Assembly: GCF_000719705.1 (NCBI RefSeq)
Contig: NZ_JOHO01000024.1
Span: 32,128 to 96,127, forward strand
DNA length: 64,000 nucleotides
Reading direction: 5' to 3'
From: Streptomyces sp. NRRL S-350
GTDB taxonomy: Bacteria > Actinomycetota > Actinomycetes > Streptomycetales > Streptomycetaceae
The translations under genes were made by a program, and so were the position numbers. The notes beneath the pieces were generated by a model, which ran no database searches, was not told where the DNA came from, and saw only the letters and a program-made list of their open reading frames with translations. Shown in pieces: positions 16,356 to 25,881 of this stretch (its first letter is position 1; the number at the start of each line of letters is the position of its first letter).

Positions 16356-19300
16356 ATGCCCGCAGTGAGTTCTCCCGCAGTCCAGTCCGCCCCCGCGCCC
16401 GCCGAGGGTCCCGGAATAGGTGAGCTGGCCGCCCGCCTGCCCGAACTGACCCTGCGCGACCAGGTGCGGATCGGCCGCCGGCTGGAGGGCGCCCGCCGGG
16501 TGCGCAAGCCCGACGCCCGGCAGAAGATCGCCGCCGAGATCGCCGCGGACATCGACCGCGCCGAGCTGCTGGTCGCGCAGCGCCGGAACGCCGTCCCGAC
16601 GATCACCTATCCCGCCGAGCTGCCGGTCAGCCAGAAGAAGGACGAGATCCTGGCGGCCATCCGGGACCACCAGGTGGTGATCGTCGCGGGTGAGACCGGA
16701 TCCGGCAAGACCACCCAGATCCCGAAGATCTGCCTGGAGCTGGGCCGCGGGGTGCGCGGCCTGGTCGGCCACACCCAGCCGCGCCGGATCGCCGCCCGCA
16801 CGGTGGCGGAGCGCGTCGCGGAGGAGTTGGACAGCCCGCTGGGCGAGGCCGTCGGCTGGAAGGTCCGGTTCACCGACCAGGTCGGCCCGGACACCCTGGT
16901 CAAGCTGATGACGGACGGCATCCTGCTCGCCGAGATCCAGACCGACCGCGAACTGCACCAGTACGACACCCTGATCATCGACGAGGCGCACGAGCGCAGC
17001 CTCAACATCGACTTCATCCTCGGCTACGTCAAGCAGCTGCTGCCCCGCCGCCCCGACCTCAAGGTCGTGATCACCTCCGCGACCATCGACCCGGAGCGCT
17101 TCGCCCGGCACTTCGGCGACGCCCCGATCGTCGAGGTCTCGGGCCGGACGTACCCGGTGGAGGTCCGCTACCGGCCGATCGTCGACGACTCGGAGGACGC
17201 CGAGGACCAGGACGAGGTCGACCGCGACCGCGACCAGGTCCAGGCGATCTGCGACGCCGCCCAGGAGCTGCAGGCCGAGGGCCCGGGCGACATCCTGGTC
17301 TTCCTCTCCGGCGAGCGCGAGATCCGCGACACCGCCGACGCCCTCAACCGGCTGAAGCTGAGGAACACCGAGGTCCTGCCGCTGTACGCCCGGCTGAGCT
17401 CGGCCGAGCAGCACCGGGTCTTCCAGCGTTCCGGCAGCCGCCGGATCGTCCTGGCCACCAACGTGGCCGAGACCTCGCTCACCGTCCCCGGCATCAAGTA
17501 CGTGATCGACCCGGGCACCGCCCGGATCTCCCGCTACAGCCACCGCACCAAGGTGCAGCGGCTGCCGATCGAGGCGGTCAGCCAGGCCAGCGCCAACCAG
17601 CGCAAGGGCCGCTGCGGGCGCACCTCGGACGGCATCTGCATCCGGCTGTACTCGGAGGAGGACTTCCTCTCCCGCCCCGAGTTCACCGACGCCGAGATCC
17701 TGCGCACCAACCTGGCGTCGGTGATCCTGCAGATGACCGCGGCCGGCCTCGGCGACATCGCCGCCTTCCCGTTCCTGGACCCGCCGGACTCGCGCAACAT
17801 CAAGGACGGCATCCACCTGCTGCACGAGCTGGGCGCGCTGGACCCGGACGAGAAGGACCCGCGCAAACGCCTCACCCCGCTGGGCCGCAAGCTCGCCCAG
17901 CTCCCGCTGGACCCGCGGATGGCCCGCATGGTGCTGGAGGCGGACCGCAACGGCTGCGTCCGCGACGTCATGGTGATCGCCGCCGCGCTCTCCATCCAGG
18001 ATCCGCGCGAGCGCCCGGCCGAGAAGCGCCAGGCCGCCGACGACCGGCACCGCCGGTTCACCTCGGAGACCTCGGACTTCCTCTCCTACCTGTCGATGTG
18101 GCGCTACGTCCGCGAGCAGCAGCGCGAGCTGTCCTCCTCGGCGTTCCGCCGGATGTGCAAGGCGGAGTTCCTCAACTACCTGCGGATACGGGAGTGGCAG
18201 GACATCTACACCCAGCTGCGCACCGTGGCGAAGCAGTTGGGCGTGACGCTGGAGGAGCCGCACCCCGACGCGGAACCGGACGCCGACCGGATCCACCAGT
18301 CGCTGCTGGCCGGCCTGCTCTCCCACATCGGCCTGTTCGACGTGGAGAAGCGGGAGTACGGCGGCGCTCGCGGCGCCCGCTTCGCGGTCTTCCCGGGCTC
18401 CGGCCTGTTCAAGAAGCCGCCGCGCTGGGTGATGTCGGCCGAACTGGTGGAGACCTCCCGGCTCTGGGCCCGGATCAACGCCAGGATCGAACCGGAGTGG
18501 GTCGAGCCGCTGGCGGGCCACCTGACCAAGCGCAGCTACAGCGAGCCGCACTGGGAGAAGAAGGCCGGCGCGGTGCTGGCGTACGAGAAGGTGACCCTCT
18601 ACGGGATGCCGATCGTGGCCCAGCGCAAGGTCAACTTCGGCAAGGTCGACCCGGAGCTGTGCCGCGAGCTGTTCATCCGCAACGCGCTGGTCGAGGGCGA
18701 CTGGGAGACCCACCACCGGTTCTTCGCGGAGAACCGCAAGCTGCTCGGCGAGGTCGAGGAGCTGGAGAACCGGGCCCGCCGCCGGGACATCCTGGTGGAC
18801 GACCAGACCCTCTTCGAGTTCTACGACGCCCGGCTGCCCGACGACATCGTCTCCACCCGGCACTTCGACGCCTGGTGGAAGAAGGCCCGGCACGAGCAGC
18901 CGGACCTGCTCAACTTCGAGAAGTCGATGCTGATCAACGACGCCGCCGACGGCGTCACGGAGGCCGACTACCCGGACCACTGGCAGCAGGGCAAGCTGCG
19001 CTTCAAGCTGACCTACCAGTTCGAGCCGGGCAGCGACGCGGACGGCGTCACCGTGCACATCCCGCTGCCGGTGCTCAACCAGGTCACCGCGGAGGGCTTC
19101 GACTGGCAGATCCCCGGTCTGCGGGCGGAGCTGGTCACCGCGTACATCAAGTCGCTGCCGAAGGCGATCCGGCGCAACTTCGTGCCGGCACCGGACTTCG
19201 CCAGGGCGGCGCTGCGCGAGGTGAAGGACCGCCAGGAACCGCTGCTGCCGTCCCTGGAGCGCGCCCTGAAGCGCCTGACGGCCGTCACGGTGCCGCCGGA

Positions 19301-20342
19301 GGCCTGGGACGAGGAGCGGGTGCCGGACCACCTCAGGGTGACCTTCCGGGTGGTGGACGGGCGCCGCAAGCTCGCCGAGTCCAAGGACCTGGAGGAGCTG
19401 CGGCTGAAGCTCAAGCCGAAGCTCAAGGAGACGCTGTCCTCGGCCGCCTCCGGCCAGGGCATCGAGCAGAGCGGGCTGACCGCCTGGCCGGCCTCCCTGC
19501 CCGTCCTGCAGCGCACCTTCGAGCAGCGTTCGCGCGGCCACTCGCTGCGCGCCTACCCGGCCCTGGTGGACGAGGGCGCCACGGTCGGGGTCAAGCTGTT
19601 CGACACCCCGCAGGCGCAGGCGCAGGCGATGTGGGAGGGCACCCGGCGGCTGCTGATGCTGACCACCACCTCCCCGGCCAAGTCGATCCAGGGCCGGCTG
19701 GGCAACCAGGCGAAGCTGGCGCTCTCGCACAGCCCGCACGGCTCGATCGCCGCCCTGTTCGAGGACGTGGTGGCCGCCGCGACGGACCGGCTGATGGCCC
19801 TGGCCGGCGGTCCGGCCTGGGACGAGGCGGCCTTCGGCAAGCTGCACGACAAGGTGCGCGCGGACCTGTACGACCTGTCCGCGGACACCACGCTGAAGAC
19901 GGCCACCGCGCTGATCGCCTTCCACAAGGCCTCGACCCGGCTGAAGTCGGTGAGCAGCCCGGTGCTGCTGAACGCGGTGAACGACATCCGGCTGCACCTG
20001 GCCTCGCTGGTGCACCCGGGCTTCGTCACGGCCACCGGCTGGCAGCGGCTGCCGGACCTCAAGCGCTACCTGCTGGCGGTGGACCGCCGCCTGGAGGCGC
20101 TGCCCAACCACCCGCAGCGGGACGCCCAGCAGCTGCTGAAGGTCCAGCAGGTGCAGCAGGCGTACGGGGAGCTGTTGGCGGCGGTGCCGGCGGGGCGGCA
20201 GCCGTCGGAGGAGGTGCGGGCGATCCGCTGGATGATCGAGGAGCTGCGGGTCAGCTTCTTCGCCCAGTCGCTGGGCACGCCGACGCCGGTCTCGGAGAAG
20301 CGGATCATGAAGGCGATGGAGGCGGCCCGGGCCGCCCTGTGA
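16356..20342 (+). CDS. hrpA: ATP-dependent RNA helicase HrpA
   Basis: DEAH-box helicase of 1328 residues, close to the roughly 1300 of E. coli HrpA. Motif [11 protein letters not shown] is near residue 111, motif II DEAH in [12 protein letters not shown] near 208, motif III SAT follows, and later motifs include [13 protein letters not shown] and QRKGRCGR. The winged-helix/ratchet region and the long HrpA-type C-terminal domain are present. It unwinds RNA and may act on mRNA or stalled ribosomes. ATG 16356 (GAGGG upstream) is chosen over an upstream GTG at 16320. The order hrpA-bldC-(unknown)-vdh is conserved in streptomycetes. Confidence 0.95.
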   Translation: MPAVSSPAVQSAPAPAEGPGIGELAARLPELTLRDQVRIGRRLEGARRVRKPDARQKIAAEIAADIDRAELLVAQRRNAVPTITYPAELPVSQKKDEILAAIRDHQVVIVAGETGSGKTTQIPKICLELGRGVRGLVGHTQPRRIAARTVAERVAEELDSPLGEAVGWKVRFTDQVGPDTLVKLMTDGILLAEIQTDRELHQYDTLIIDEAHERSLNIDFILGYVKQLLPRRPDLKVVITSATIDPERFARHFGDAPIVEVSGRTYPVEVRYRPIVDDSEDAEDQDEVDRDRDQVQAICDAAQELQAEGPGDILVFLSGEREIRDTADALNRLKLRNTEVLPLYARLSSAEQHRVFQRSGSRRIVLATNVAETSLTVPGIKYVIDPGTARISRYSHRTKVQRLPIEAVSQASANQRKGRCGRTSDGICIRLYSEEDFLSRPEFTDAEILRTNLASVILQMTAAGLGDIAAFPFLDPPDSRNIKDGIHLLHELGALDPDEKDPRKRLTPLGRKLAQLPLDPRMARMVLEADRNGCVRDVMVIAAALSIQDPRERPAEKRQAADDRHRRFTSETSDFLSYLSMWRYVREQQRELSSSAFRRMCKAEFLNYLRIREWQDIYTQLRTVAKQLGVTLEEPHPDAEPDADRIHQSLLAGLLSHIGLFDVEKREYGGARGARFAVFPGSGLFKKPPRWVMSAELVETSRLWARINARIEPEWVEPLAGHLTKRSYSEPHWEKKAGAVLAYEKVTLYGMPIVAQRKVNFGKVDPELCRELFIRNALVEGDWETHHRFFAENRKLLGEVEELENRARRRDILVDDQTLFEFYDARLPDDIVSTRHFDAWWKKARHEQPDLLNFEKSMLINDAADGVTEADYPDHWQQGKLRFKLTYQFEPGSDADGVTVHIPLPVLNQVTAEGFDWQIPGLRAELVTAYIKSLPKAIRRNFVPAPDFARAALREVKDRQEPLLPSLERALKRLTAVTVPPEAWDEERVPDHLRVTFRVVDGRRKLAESKDLEELRLKLKPKLKETLSSAASGQGIEQSGLTAWPASLPVLQRTFEQRSRGHSLRAYPALVDEGATVGVKLFDTPQAQAQAMWEGTRRLLMLTTTSPAKSIQGRLGNQAKLALSHSPHGSIAALFEDVVAAATDRLMALAGGPAWDEAAFGKLHDKVRADLYDLSADTTLKTATALIAFHKASTRLKSVSSPVLLNAVNDIRLHLASLVHPGFVTATGWQRLPDLKRYLLAVDRRLEALPNHPQRDAQQLLKVQQVQQAYGELLAAVPAGRQPSEEVRAIRWMIEELRVSFFAQSLGTPTPVSEKRIMKAMEAARAAL

Positions 20343-20473
20343 CCCGGGCCCCGCTCTGAGCTGGGCGGGTCCTCAGGGGCCCTCAGGTGCCAGTTCGACC
20401 TGGGGGCCCACCATGGGCTACGATCTGTCTTGTTCGCAGCGCGGCAAGCGAGTGAACGAGATCAGAAAACTCT

Positions 20474-20547
20474 GGTCCCGTGGAGCAGTTGGTTAGCTCG
20501 CCACCCTGTCAAGGTGGAGGTCGCGGGTTCAAGTCCCGTCGGGATCG
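20474..20547 (+). tRNA. tRNA-Asp (anticodon GUC)
   Basis: The 74-nt cloverleaf folds fully. Acceptor GGTCCCG pairs with CGGGATC (one G-T), the D stem is GAGC/GCTC, the anticodon stem CCACC/GGTGG surrounds the loop CTGTCAA (anticodon GTC), and the T arm GCGGG-TTCAAGT-CCCGT is present. No CCA is encoded. A plausible -10 (TACGAT, 20420-20425) lies upstream. A strong terminator hairpin follows at 20555. Confidence 0.95.
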
Positions 20548-20554
20548 CCGCAGC

Positions 20555-20596
20555 GCGAGAGGCCCGGAACCGTCAGGTTCCGGGCCTCTCGCTTTT
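20555..20596 (+). terminator. Rho-independent terminator of tRNA-Asp
   Basis: A perfect 17-bp stem (GCGAGAGGCCCGGAACC paired with 20576-20592), a 4-nt loop GTCA, then TTTT at 20593-20596. Confidence 0.9.
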
Positions 20597-20839
20597 GGCC
20601 GTTCGGCCCCCTACCCCCGCGCAGGTCCGGACCACAAGTGACGGACCGCGTGACGGTCGTCACTTCCCTTTCCCCGATGCCGGCCCCGGCACCGCCCTGC
20701 CCGAACCCTGTTAATTTAATATGTAAAATTGTACGTCTATTCACTGTAAATCCCCCCCGCCCCGTGCGCATCGAATCGTTATCCGGAGTTCGCCATTCCA
20801 ACCGGCCGACCGGTACCGGAAGGCTCCGGCGGGCACGAC

Positions 20840-20887
20840 AAAGGGGCCGCTTACCGGACCCGGCGGAGTCCGGTAAGCGGCCCCTTT
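20840..20887 (-). terminator. Terminator hairpin downstream of bldC
   Basis: A perfect 20-bp stem (20840-20859 with 20868-20887) and an 8-nt loop, starting 17 bp after the bldC stop. The arms begin with AAA and end with TTT, so it can work for either strand. Confidence 0.8.
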
Positions 20888-20904
20888 AAAGAGCCTTTGG
20901 CCTA

Positions 20905-21111
20905 TCAGGCCTCAGTGCGCTGAGCGGGAATCCCGGCCAGCAGGGCGCGCACCTCCGCCTCACGGTAACGGCGGTGACCGCCGAGCGTGCGAATCGACGT
21001 CAGCTTGCCCGCCTTGGCCCAGCGGGTGACCGTCTTCGGGTCCACGCGGAACATGGTGGCGACCTCTGCCGGCGTCAGCAGCGGTTCAGCATCAGGGGTA
21101 CGAGCGGTCAT
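20905..21111 (-). CDS. bldC: Developmental regulator BldC (MerR-like DNA-binding protein)
   Basis: Small DNA-binding protein of 68 residues consisting almost only of a MerR-type winged helix: LLTPAEVATMFRVDPKTVTR (helix-turn-helix) and GKLTSIRTLGGHRRYREAEV (wing). The sequence and size match Streptomyces BldC, which binds direct repeats cooperatively and delays entry into development. ATG 21111 has a GAGGAGG ribosome site. Conserved context: hrpA downstream and vdh upstream. Confidence 0.97.
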   Translation of the reverse strand: MTARTPDAEPLLTPAEVATMFRVDPKTVTRWAKAGKLTSIRTLGGHRRYREAEVRALLAGIPAQRTEA

Positions 21112-21598
21112 GAGCGGCCTCCTCGGGAGAACCGAACCAGGGCGGTTCTATCCTTCAAATTCTGCACCTTGGCCCGCGATGCCCGAAATGGCATAGACGG
21201 GCCGAGTCGGTTATAGGACGAACGGCTTGTCCTGGTGTCTACAACTACACCATCCGTCCAGCCCTATCGACCAAACCGCCAAAATTGACCCCTCACGGGT
21301 TCAAGGCCGACGGATGGCGATGGACCACCCCATAACGGACAGTCACACGTCGATGACATCCGGTTACGAAGGGACCAGACCCTCCGTATCCCCGCAAAGC
21401 ACGCATCGACTCCAGAACCACCCAAAAGTGGGCACGCTCACGTGAAGTTGGGCTGGTTGTCCCATTTTTGCACATAGGGGTAAGTTCGCGTCAACGGTGA
21501 GTAGTGTCACGTTCGACAGCTATTGACCCGAACCAGGACCTTGGTCATCGACGGTGCGGTCCCCAGGACCCTTACAGTCATACACGGGTGGTCGGACG
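21112..21598. other. Long upstream region of bldC
   Basis: 487 bp without a convincing gene. It is AT-richer than its surroundings (for example CCCATTTTTGCACATAGG near 21461-21478), as expected for a large developmental promoter region. I could not assign a unique promoter or operator. Confidence 0.4.
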
Positions 21599-22549
21599 TC
21601 AGTTCGCGTGCCGCAGCGCCAGCACCCGGCGCCACCGCACCGTCAGCTCCCCGTACACCCGCAGGGCCCCGGCGGCGTCCCCCGCCCCCAGCGCGCGCAG
21701 CCCCTCCTCCAGCTCCCCCGCCGAACGGTCCGCCAACAGCCGCTCCGGCCCCAGCAGATGCACCAGGCCCCCGTAGTCCAGTTCCACCAGCGAACGCGGA
21801 TGGAACTCCTCCAGCCACCGCCCGACCTGCTCCGCGCCCCGCGCCAACTCCCCGTCCGGCAGGGCCTCGCGCAGCGCCCGGTAGGCCCGCGCCACCCGCC
21901 GCCGCGCCTGGGCCATCGGCACCAGGTAGAACAGCGCCGCCGGCCGACCGCCCCGCTCCCCCGCCGCCCCCGCGCCCCCTCCCTCCGGCGCCTCGCCGCC
22001 CGGCGGTGCCGGCGGTCCGCCGGCGGGCACGAAGCAGCGGTCCTCGTCCCCGAACGGCAGGAACCAGCGCACCGGCACCTCCCACCGGCTGGTGAGGATC
22101 CACGGCCGGGCGTCCGGGTGCTCGGCCCGCCAGCGCTCCCGCTCCGCCTCGGCGGCCGACCTGGCCGCCGGCGGCAGCGCGGTGTCCAGCAGCGCCACCG
22201 GCGCCCCGGCCCGCAGCTCGTCCAGCGCCTGCCAGCTGCGCAGCCTGGTCGCCCACGGGCAGACGTACAGCACGCCGTCCACCACCCGCAGGTACGCCCG
22301 CCCGCTCTCCCGCTCGGGCAGCGCCCGGGGCGTCCTGGAGGCCAGCCCCGCGAGCGCCTCCCGCTGCTCCTCCAGCACCGCCGCCGCGACCGGCTGCCCC
22401 GCCTGCCCGGCGTCCGGCCCGTGCTCGGCCGCATAGGCCTGCCAGCGCGCCCGATCGGGCTCCGGATAGGCCGCCAGCGGCTCGTAGACCCGCAGGTGGG
22501 CGGCGTAGGGCGGCTGTACGGAAGTGCGTACGACGGTCACGTCCTGCAT
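21599..22549 (-). CDS. Conserved hypothetical protein between bldC and vdh
   Basis: Soluble protein of 316 residues with no recognised catalytic motif and no signal or membrane segment. The sequence is rich in Arg, Ala and Glu, with segments such as VRWFLPFGDEDRCFVP and LDYGGLVHLLGPERLL. A Gly/Pro-rich linker lies around residues 175-195. The position corresponds to the unknown gene that separates bldC and vdh in other streptomycetes. ATG 22549 starts MQDVTVVRTS. Function unknown. Confidence 0.75.
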   Translation of the reverse strand: MQDVTVVRTSVQPPYAAHLRVYEPLAAYPEPDRARWQAYAAEHGPDAGQAGQPVAAAVLEEQREALAGLASRTPRALPERESGRAYLRVVDGVLYVCPWATRLRSWQALDELRAGAPVALLDTALPPAARSAAEAERERWRAEHPDARPWILTSRWEVPVRWFLPFGDEDRCFVPAGGPPAPPGGEAPEGGGAGAAGERGGRPAALFYLVPMAQARRRVARAYRALREALPDGELARGAEQVGRWLEEFHPRSLVELDYGGLVHLLGPERLLADRSAGELEEGLRALGAGDAAGALRVYGELTVRWRRVLALRHAN

Positions 22550-22747
22550 GGTCGCACGCGCCGCCCGGGCGGGGGAGGGCGAGCCGGCGAACCGTTCGCA
22601 CCCGCACCGCGCACCGACTCCCGTCTCACCCTTCGGACAACCGGCACAAGCTCGGACAAGAGGGCGGATCGGCGGCGTCCGCCGGACTACGCTTCGCCGT
22701 AGGCGCCCGCACCACAGCAGCGGGCCTTCGATACTGGAGTCACCACA

Positions 22748-23920
22748 GTGACCGACGTACAGACCCCCGCCACGCACCCCGCACCCGGCGTGCTCAGCAG
22801 GATCTTCCGCACCGAGCAGGACGGCGCCCCCGGCGACGGCCACGAGCAGGTCGTCCTCTGCCACGACCGCAGCTCCGGTCTGAAGGCGATCATCGCCATC
22901 CACTCCACCGCCCTGGGCCCGGCCCTCGGCGGCACCCGCTTCTTCCCGTACGCCTCCGAGGAGGCGGCGCTGGAGGACGCGCTGAACCTGTCCCGCGGGA
23001 TGTCCTACAAGAACGCGCTGGCCGGGCTGGACCTCGGCGGCGGCAAGGCCGTCATCATCGGCGACCCGACCCCCAAGTCCGAGGGCGGGGACAAGAACGA
23101 GGCGATGCTCCGCGCCTACGGCCGCTTCGTGGAGTCCCTGCGCGGCCGCTACATCACCGCCTGCGACGTGGGCACCTACGTCCAGGACATGGACGTCATC
23201 GCGCGCGAGACCTCGTTCGTGACCGGCCGCTCGCCCGAGCACGGCGGCGCCGGGGACTCGTCCATCCTGACCGCCTTCGGCGTCTTCCAGGGCATGCGCG
23301 CCTCCGCCCAGGCCCGCTGGGGCCAGCCGACCCTGCGGGGCAAGCGGGTCGGCGTCGCGGGCGTCGGCAAGGTGGGCCACTACCTCGTCGGCCACCTGGT
23401 CGCGGACGGCGCCACCGTCGTCATCACCGACGTCTCCGAGGCCGCCGTCAACCGCGTGCGCGCGGCCCACCCGGACGTGGAGGTGGTCGCCGACACCGCC
23501 GCCCTGCTCCGGGCCCAGCTGGACGTCTACGCCCCCTGCGCCCTCGGCGGTGCGCTGACCGACGACACCGTGGCGGCGCTGGGCGAGCTCGGCACCTCGA
23601 TCGTCTGCGGCGCGGCCAACAACCAGCTGGCGCACCAGGGCGTCGAGAAGGACCTCGCCGACCGCGGCATCCTCTACGCGCCGGACTACCTGGTGAACTC
23701 GGGCGGCGTCATCCAGGTCGCCGACGAGATCGACGGCTTCAACTTCGAGCGGGCCAAGAACAAGGCCACCAAGATCTTCGACACCACCCTGGAGATCTTC
23801 ACCCGGGCCGCGACCGACGGCGTCCCGCCGGCGGTCGCCGCGGACCGCCTGGCCGAGCGGCGGATGCGCGAGATCAGCGCGCTGCGCACGGTCCTGCTCC
23901 CGGGCGCCCGCCGCGCCTGA
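22748..23920 (+). CDS. vdh: Valine (branched-chain amino acid) dehydrogenase
   Basis: NAD-dependent oxidative deaminase of 390 residues of the Glu/Leu/Phe/Val dehydrogenase family. Lys88 (SYKNA) and Lys100 (LGGGKAV) are the substrate-binding and catalytic lysines, ALGGTRFF lies upstream, and the Rossmann loop [11 protein letters not shown] is in the second domain. It converts valine, leucine and isoleucine to 2-oxo acids, feeding acyl-CoA precursors for polyketides. GTG 22748. Synteny with bldC supports the symbol. Confidence 0.93.
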   Translation: MTDVQTPATHPAPGVLSRIFRTEQDGAPGDGHEQVVLCHDRSSGLKAIIAIHSTALGPALGGTRFFPYASEEAALEDALNLSRGMSYKNALAGLDLGGGKAVIIGDPTPKSEGGDKNEAMLRAYGRFVESLRGRYITACDVGTYVQDMDVIARETSFVTGRSPEHGGAGDSSILTAFGVFQGMRASAQARWGQPTLRGKRVGVAGVGKVGHYLVGHLVADGATVVITDVSEAAVNRVRAAHPDVEVVADTAALLRAQLDVYAPCALGGALTDDTVAALGELGTSIVCGAANNQLAHQGVEKDLADRGILYAPDYLVNSGGVIQVADEIDGFNFERAKNKATKIFDTTLEIFTRAATDGVPPAVAADRLAERRMREISALRTVLLPGARRA

Positions 23921-24303
23921 TCCGGCCGGCGCCGGAACCCGGATGCGCGGGGGGCCGCCCACCGCGGCCCCCCGCGCATCACGATGTGGAACCGGATTCT
24001 CACTTCTGCACCCGATCGGGTGATCCAGCGCCCCCTCAAGGGGGATAATCGGTCCTGGAACGACGGACCTGAGACACCTCTGGACAGCGTGCAAATCGCC
24101 GCAAAACCTCCCCTGACCTGGGAAGACCTGGTCTCGGGTGCGGTCGGTGCGCGCCACGTCACACCGACGACGTACCGTCCAGCGGCGGAAACAGGTACCG
24201 TTAATGCTCCAAGGCACGGTCCTCCCATTCGGGCAGGCCGGTCCTGATCATGAACACGTGTCAGACTCGGGGCCGTGAGCCCCATCGTTGAGGGGGTCGA
24301 CCC
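23921..24303. other. Intergenic region between vdh and the DUF3073 gene
   Basis: 383 bp without a gene. It begins with the vdh terminator and ends with promoter-like, AT-richer sequence upstream of the DUF3073 gene (GGTACCGTTAATGC near 24195-24208). Nothing else is recognised. Confidence 0.45.
23942..23980 (+). terminator. Terminator hairpin downstream of vdh
   Basis: A perfect 17-bp GC-rich stem (23942-23958 with 23964-23980) and a 5-nt loop, 22 bp after the vdh stop. There is no clear T-run, as is common in actinomycetes. Confidence 0.75.
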
Positions 24304-24564
24304 ATGGGGCGCGGCCGGGCCAAGGCCAAGCAGACGAAGGTCGCCCGCGAGCTGAAGTACAACAGCGGCGGGTTCGACGCTAACCGTCTGTCCAACGAGC
24401 TGGGCGTATCGCCGTCCACCGCTTCGATCGACCCTGAGCCGATCGAGGAGGAGGAGGAGGACGACGATCCGTACGCGGAGTACGCCGCCCGCTACGCCGA
24501 CCTCGATGACGAGGACGACAACGAGCCGGGCACCGGGGCCTCGCAGGCCTCCCGCCGCTCGTAA
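24304..24564 (+). CDS. DUF3073 family protein
   Basis: Small protein of 86 residues with a basic N-terminus (GRGRAKAKQTKVARELKY) and an acidic C-terminus (EEEEEDDDPYAEYAARYADL). This bipolar charge pattern and the conserved start are typical of the actinobacterial DUF3073 family, of unknown function, usually encoded next to purM/purF. Convergent with purM across a strong palindrome. Confidence 0.9.
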   Translation: MGRGRAKAKQTKVARELKYNSGGFDANRLSNELGVSPSTASIDPEPIEEEEEDDDPYAEYAARYADLDDEDDNEPGTGASQASRRS

Positions 24565-24657
24565 CCAGCAGCTTCGCCGGACCGGTCCGGGCGCCCAGGG
24601 CGCCGGGCCGGTCTTCGGTGTTCCCGCGACAGGATCGCCGCCCGCGACGGCCGCGGA

Positions 24658-24703
24658 ACGACGGGAGGGCCCCTCCGGCGCGCCGGAGGGGCCCTCCCGT
24701 CGT
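24658..24703. terminator. Bidirectional terminator between the DUF3073 gene and purM
   Basis: A perfect 46-bp palindrome (23 bp per arm, centre at 24680/24681, no unpaired loop) between two convergent genes. It can form a strong hairpin in both transcripts. Confidence 0.85.
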
Positions 24704-24714
24704 CGGGGGCCGGA

Positions 24715-25800
24715 TCAGACCGCCCGGAAGCCCTCGTAGGCGTTGTACAGGGCCGCGCCGCCCTCGTGCTCGTCGGTGCGCTCGACGATGTCGCCGAGCA
24801 GCCAGGCCTCGACGTCGCGGTCCTCCAGGATCGACAGCACGGCGTCCACCGAGTGCGGCGGCACGACGGCGACCATGCCGACGCCCATGTTGAGCGTCTT
24901 CTCGATCTCCAGGGTGGCCACGTTGCCGACCTCGGCGACGGTCCGGAAGACCGGCAGCGGGGTCCAGGTGCCGCGGTCCAGGCGGGCGTGCAGGCCGGCC
25001 GGGACGACCCGGGCCAGGTTGGCCGCCAGGCCGCCGCCGGTGACGTGCGAGAAGGCGTGGACCTCGGTGGCGCGGGTGAGCGCCAGGCAGTCCAGCGAGT
25101 AGATCCGGGTCGGCTCCAGCAGCTCCTCGCCGAGGGTGCGGCCGAACTCCTCGACCTTGCGGTCCAGCTTCCAGCCGGCCTCGTTCAGCAGCACGTGGCG
25201 CACCAGCGAGTAGCCGTTGGAGTGCAGGCCGGAGGCGGCCATCGCGATCACCACGTCGCCGGCCCGGACCCGCTCCGCGCCGAGCAGCGCGTCGGCCTCC
25301 ACCACACCGGTGCCGGCGCCCGCCACGTCGTACTCGTCCGGGCCCAGCAGGCCCGGGTGCTCGGCGGTCTCGCCGCCGACCAGGGCGCAGCCGGCCAGCG
25401 CGCAGCCCTCGGCGATGCCCTTGACGATCGCGGCGACCCGCTCCGGGACGACCTTGCCGACGCAGATGTAGTCGGTCATGAACAGCGGCTCGGCACCGCA
25501 CACCACCAGGTCGTCGACGACCATGCCGACCAGGTCGTGGCCGATGGTGTCGTGCTTGTCCATGGCGGCGGCGATGGCCACCTTGGTCCCCACGCCGTCG
25601 GTGGCCGAGGCCAGCAGCGGCCGCTCGTAGTTCTTGAAGGCGGACGCGTCGAAGAGGCCGGCGAAGCCGCCGAGACCGCCGACCACCTCGGGGCGGTTGG
25701 CCTTCTTCACCCACTGCTTCATGAGCTCGACGGCGCGGTCGCCCGCCTCGATGTCGACGCCGGCGGCGGCGTAGGTGGCGCCGTTCTGGTTCGTGGTCAC
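24715..25800 (-). CDS. purM: Phosphoribosylformylglycinamidine cyclo-ligase (AIR synthetase)
   Basis: PurM of 361 residues, the fifth step of de novo purine synthesis: ATP-dependent closure of FGAM to AIR. Recognised by TYAAAGVDIEAGDRAV, ATDGVGTKV, the ATP-grasp-like strand DLVVCGAEPLFMTDYI, GGETAEHPG, SGLHSNGYSLVR and HVTGGGL. GTG 25800 (VTTNQNGATYAAAG) is preferred to an upstream in-frame ATG because family sequences start there. Downstream of purF, separated by 81 bp that contain a hairpin. Confidence 0.95.
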   Translation of the reverse strand: MTTNQNGATYAAAGVDIEAGDRAVELMKQWVKKANRPEVVGGLGGFAGLFDASAFKNYERPLLASATDGVGTKVAIAAAMDKHDTIGHDLVGMVVDDLVVCGAEPLFMTDYICVGKVVPERVAAIVKGIAEGCALAGCALVGGETAEHPGLLGPDEYDVAGAGTGVVEADALLGAERVRAGDVVIAMAASGLHSNGYSLVRHVLLNEAGWKLDRKVEEFGRTLGEELLEPTRIYSLDCLALTRATEVHAFSHVTGGGLAANLARVVPAGLHARLDRGTWTPLPVFRTVAEVGNVATLEIEKTLNMGVGMVAVVPPHSVDAVLSILEDRDVEAWLLGDIVERTDEHEGGAALYNAYEGFRAV

Positions 25801-25841
25801 TGCGGTGCGGCCCTTTCGGGTCGGGGTGGGGGTCGGAACAG

Positions 25842-25876
25842 CGCGGTGGGGCCCCGGGTTCCGGGGCCCCACCGCG
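25842..25876 (-). terminator. Hairpin between purF and purM
   Basis: A perfect 16-bp stem (25842-25857 with 25861-25876) and a 3-nt loop in the short gap after the purF stop and before the purM start, without a T-run. It may partly terminate or set the purF:purM ratio. Confidence 0.65.
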
Positions 25877-25881
25877 AGGTA

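Larger units (their letters stand above)
20548..20904. other. Intergenic region between tRNA-Asp and bldC, with terminators and an AT-rich island
   Basis: No gene seen. It holds two strong hairpins (annotated separately). Between them, about 20708-20752 is strikingly AT-rich for this genome (for example TTAATTTAATATGTAAAATT), bordered by a C-rich run. The island might be a remnant of DNA inserted beside the tRNA, or a promoter/structural element. No duplicated tRNA 3' end and no integrase gene are visible. Confidence 0.5.

Noticed and set aside
15696..20111. Very long open frame on the minus strand (over 1400 codons) opposite hrpA
   Set aside because: It is the GC-driven antisense shadow of hrpA; only its last 172 codons (the sigma factor, 15696-16214) have family motifs and a ribosome site.
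20474..20904. Integrated element at tRNA-Asp
   Set aside because: No integrase, no duplicated tRNA 3' end and no att repeat are visible; only the AT-rich island is unusual.
22550..24217. Minus-strand open frame extending upstream of the 316-residue protein gene, opposite vdh
   Set aside because: The region is occupied by vdh on the plus strand; the gene's start at 22549 is supported by where protein-like sequence begins.
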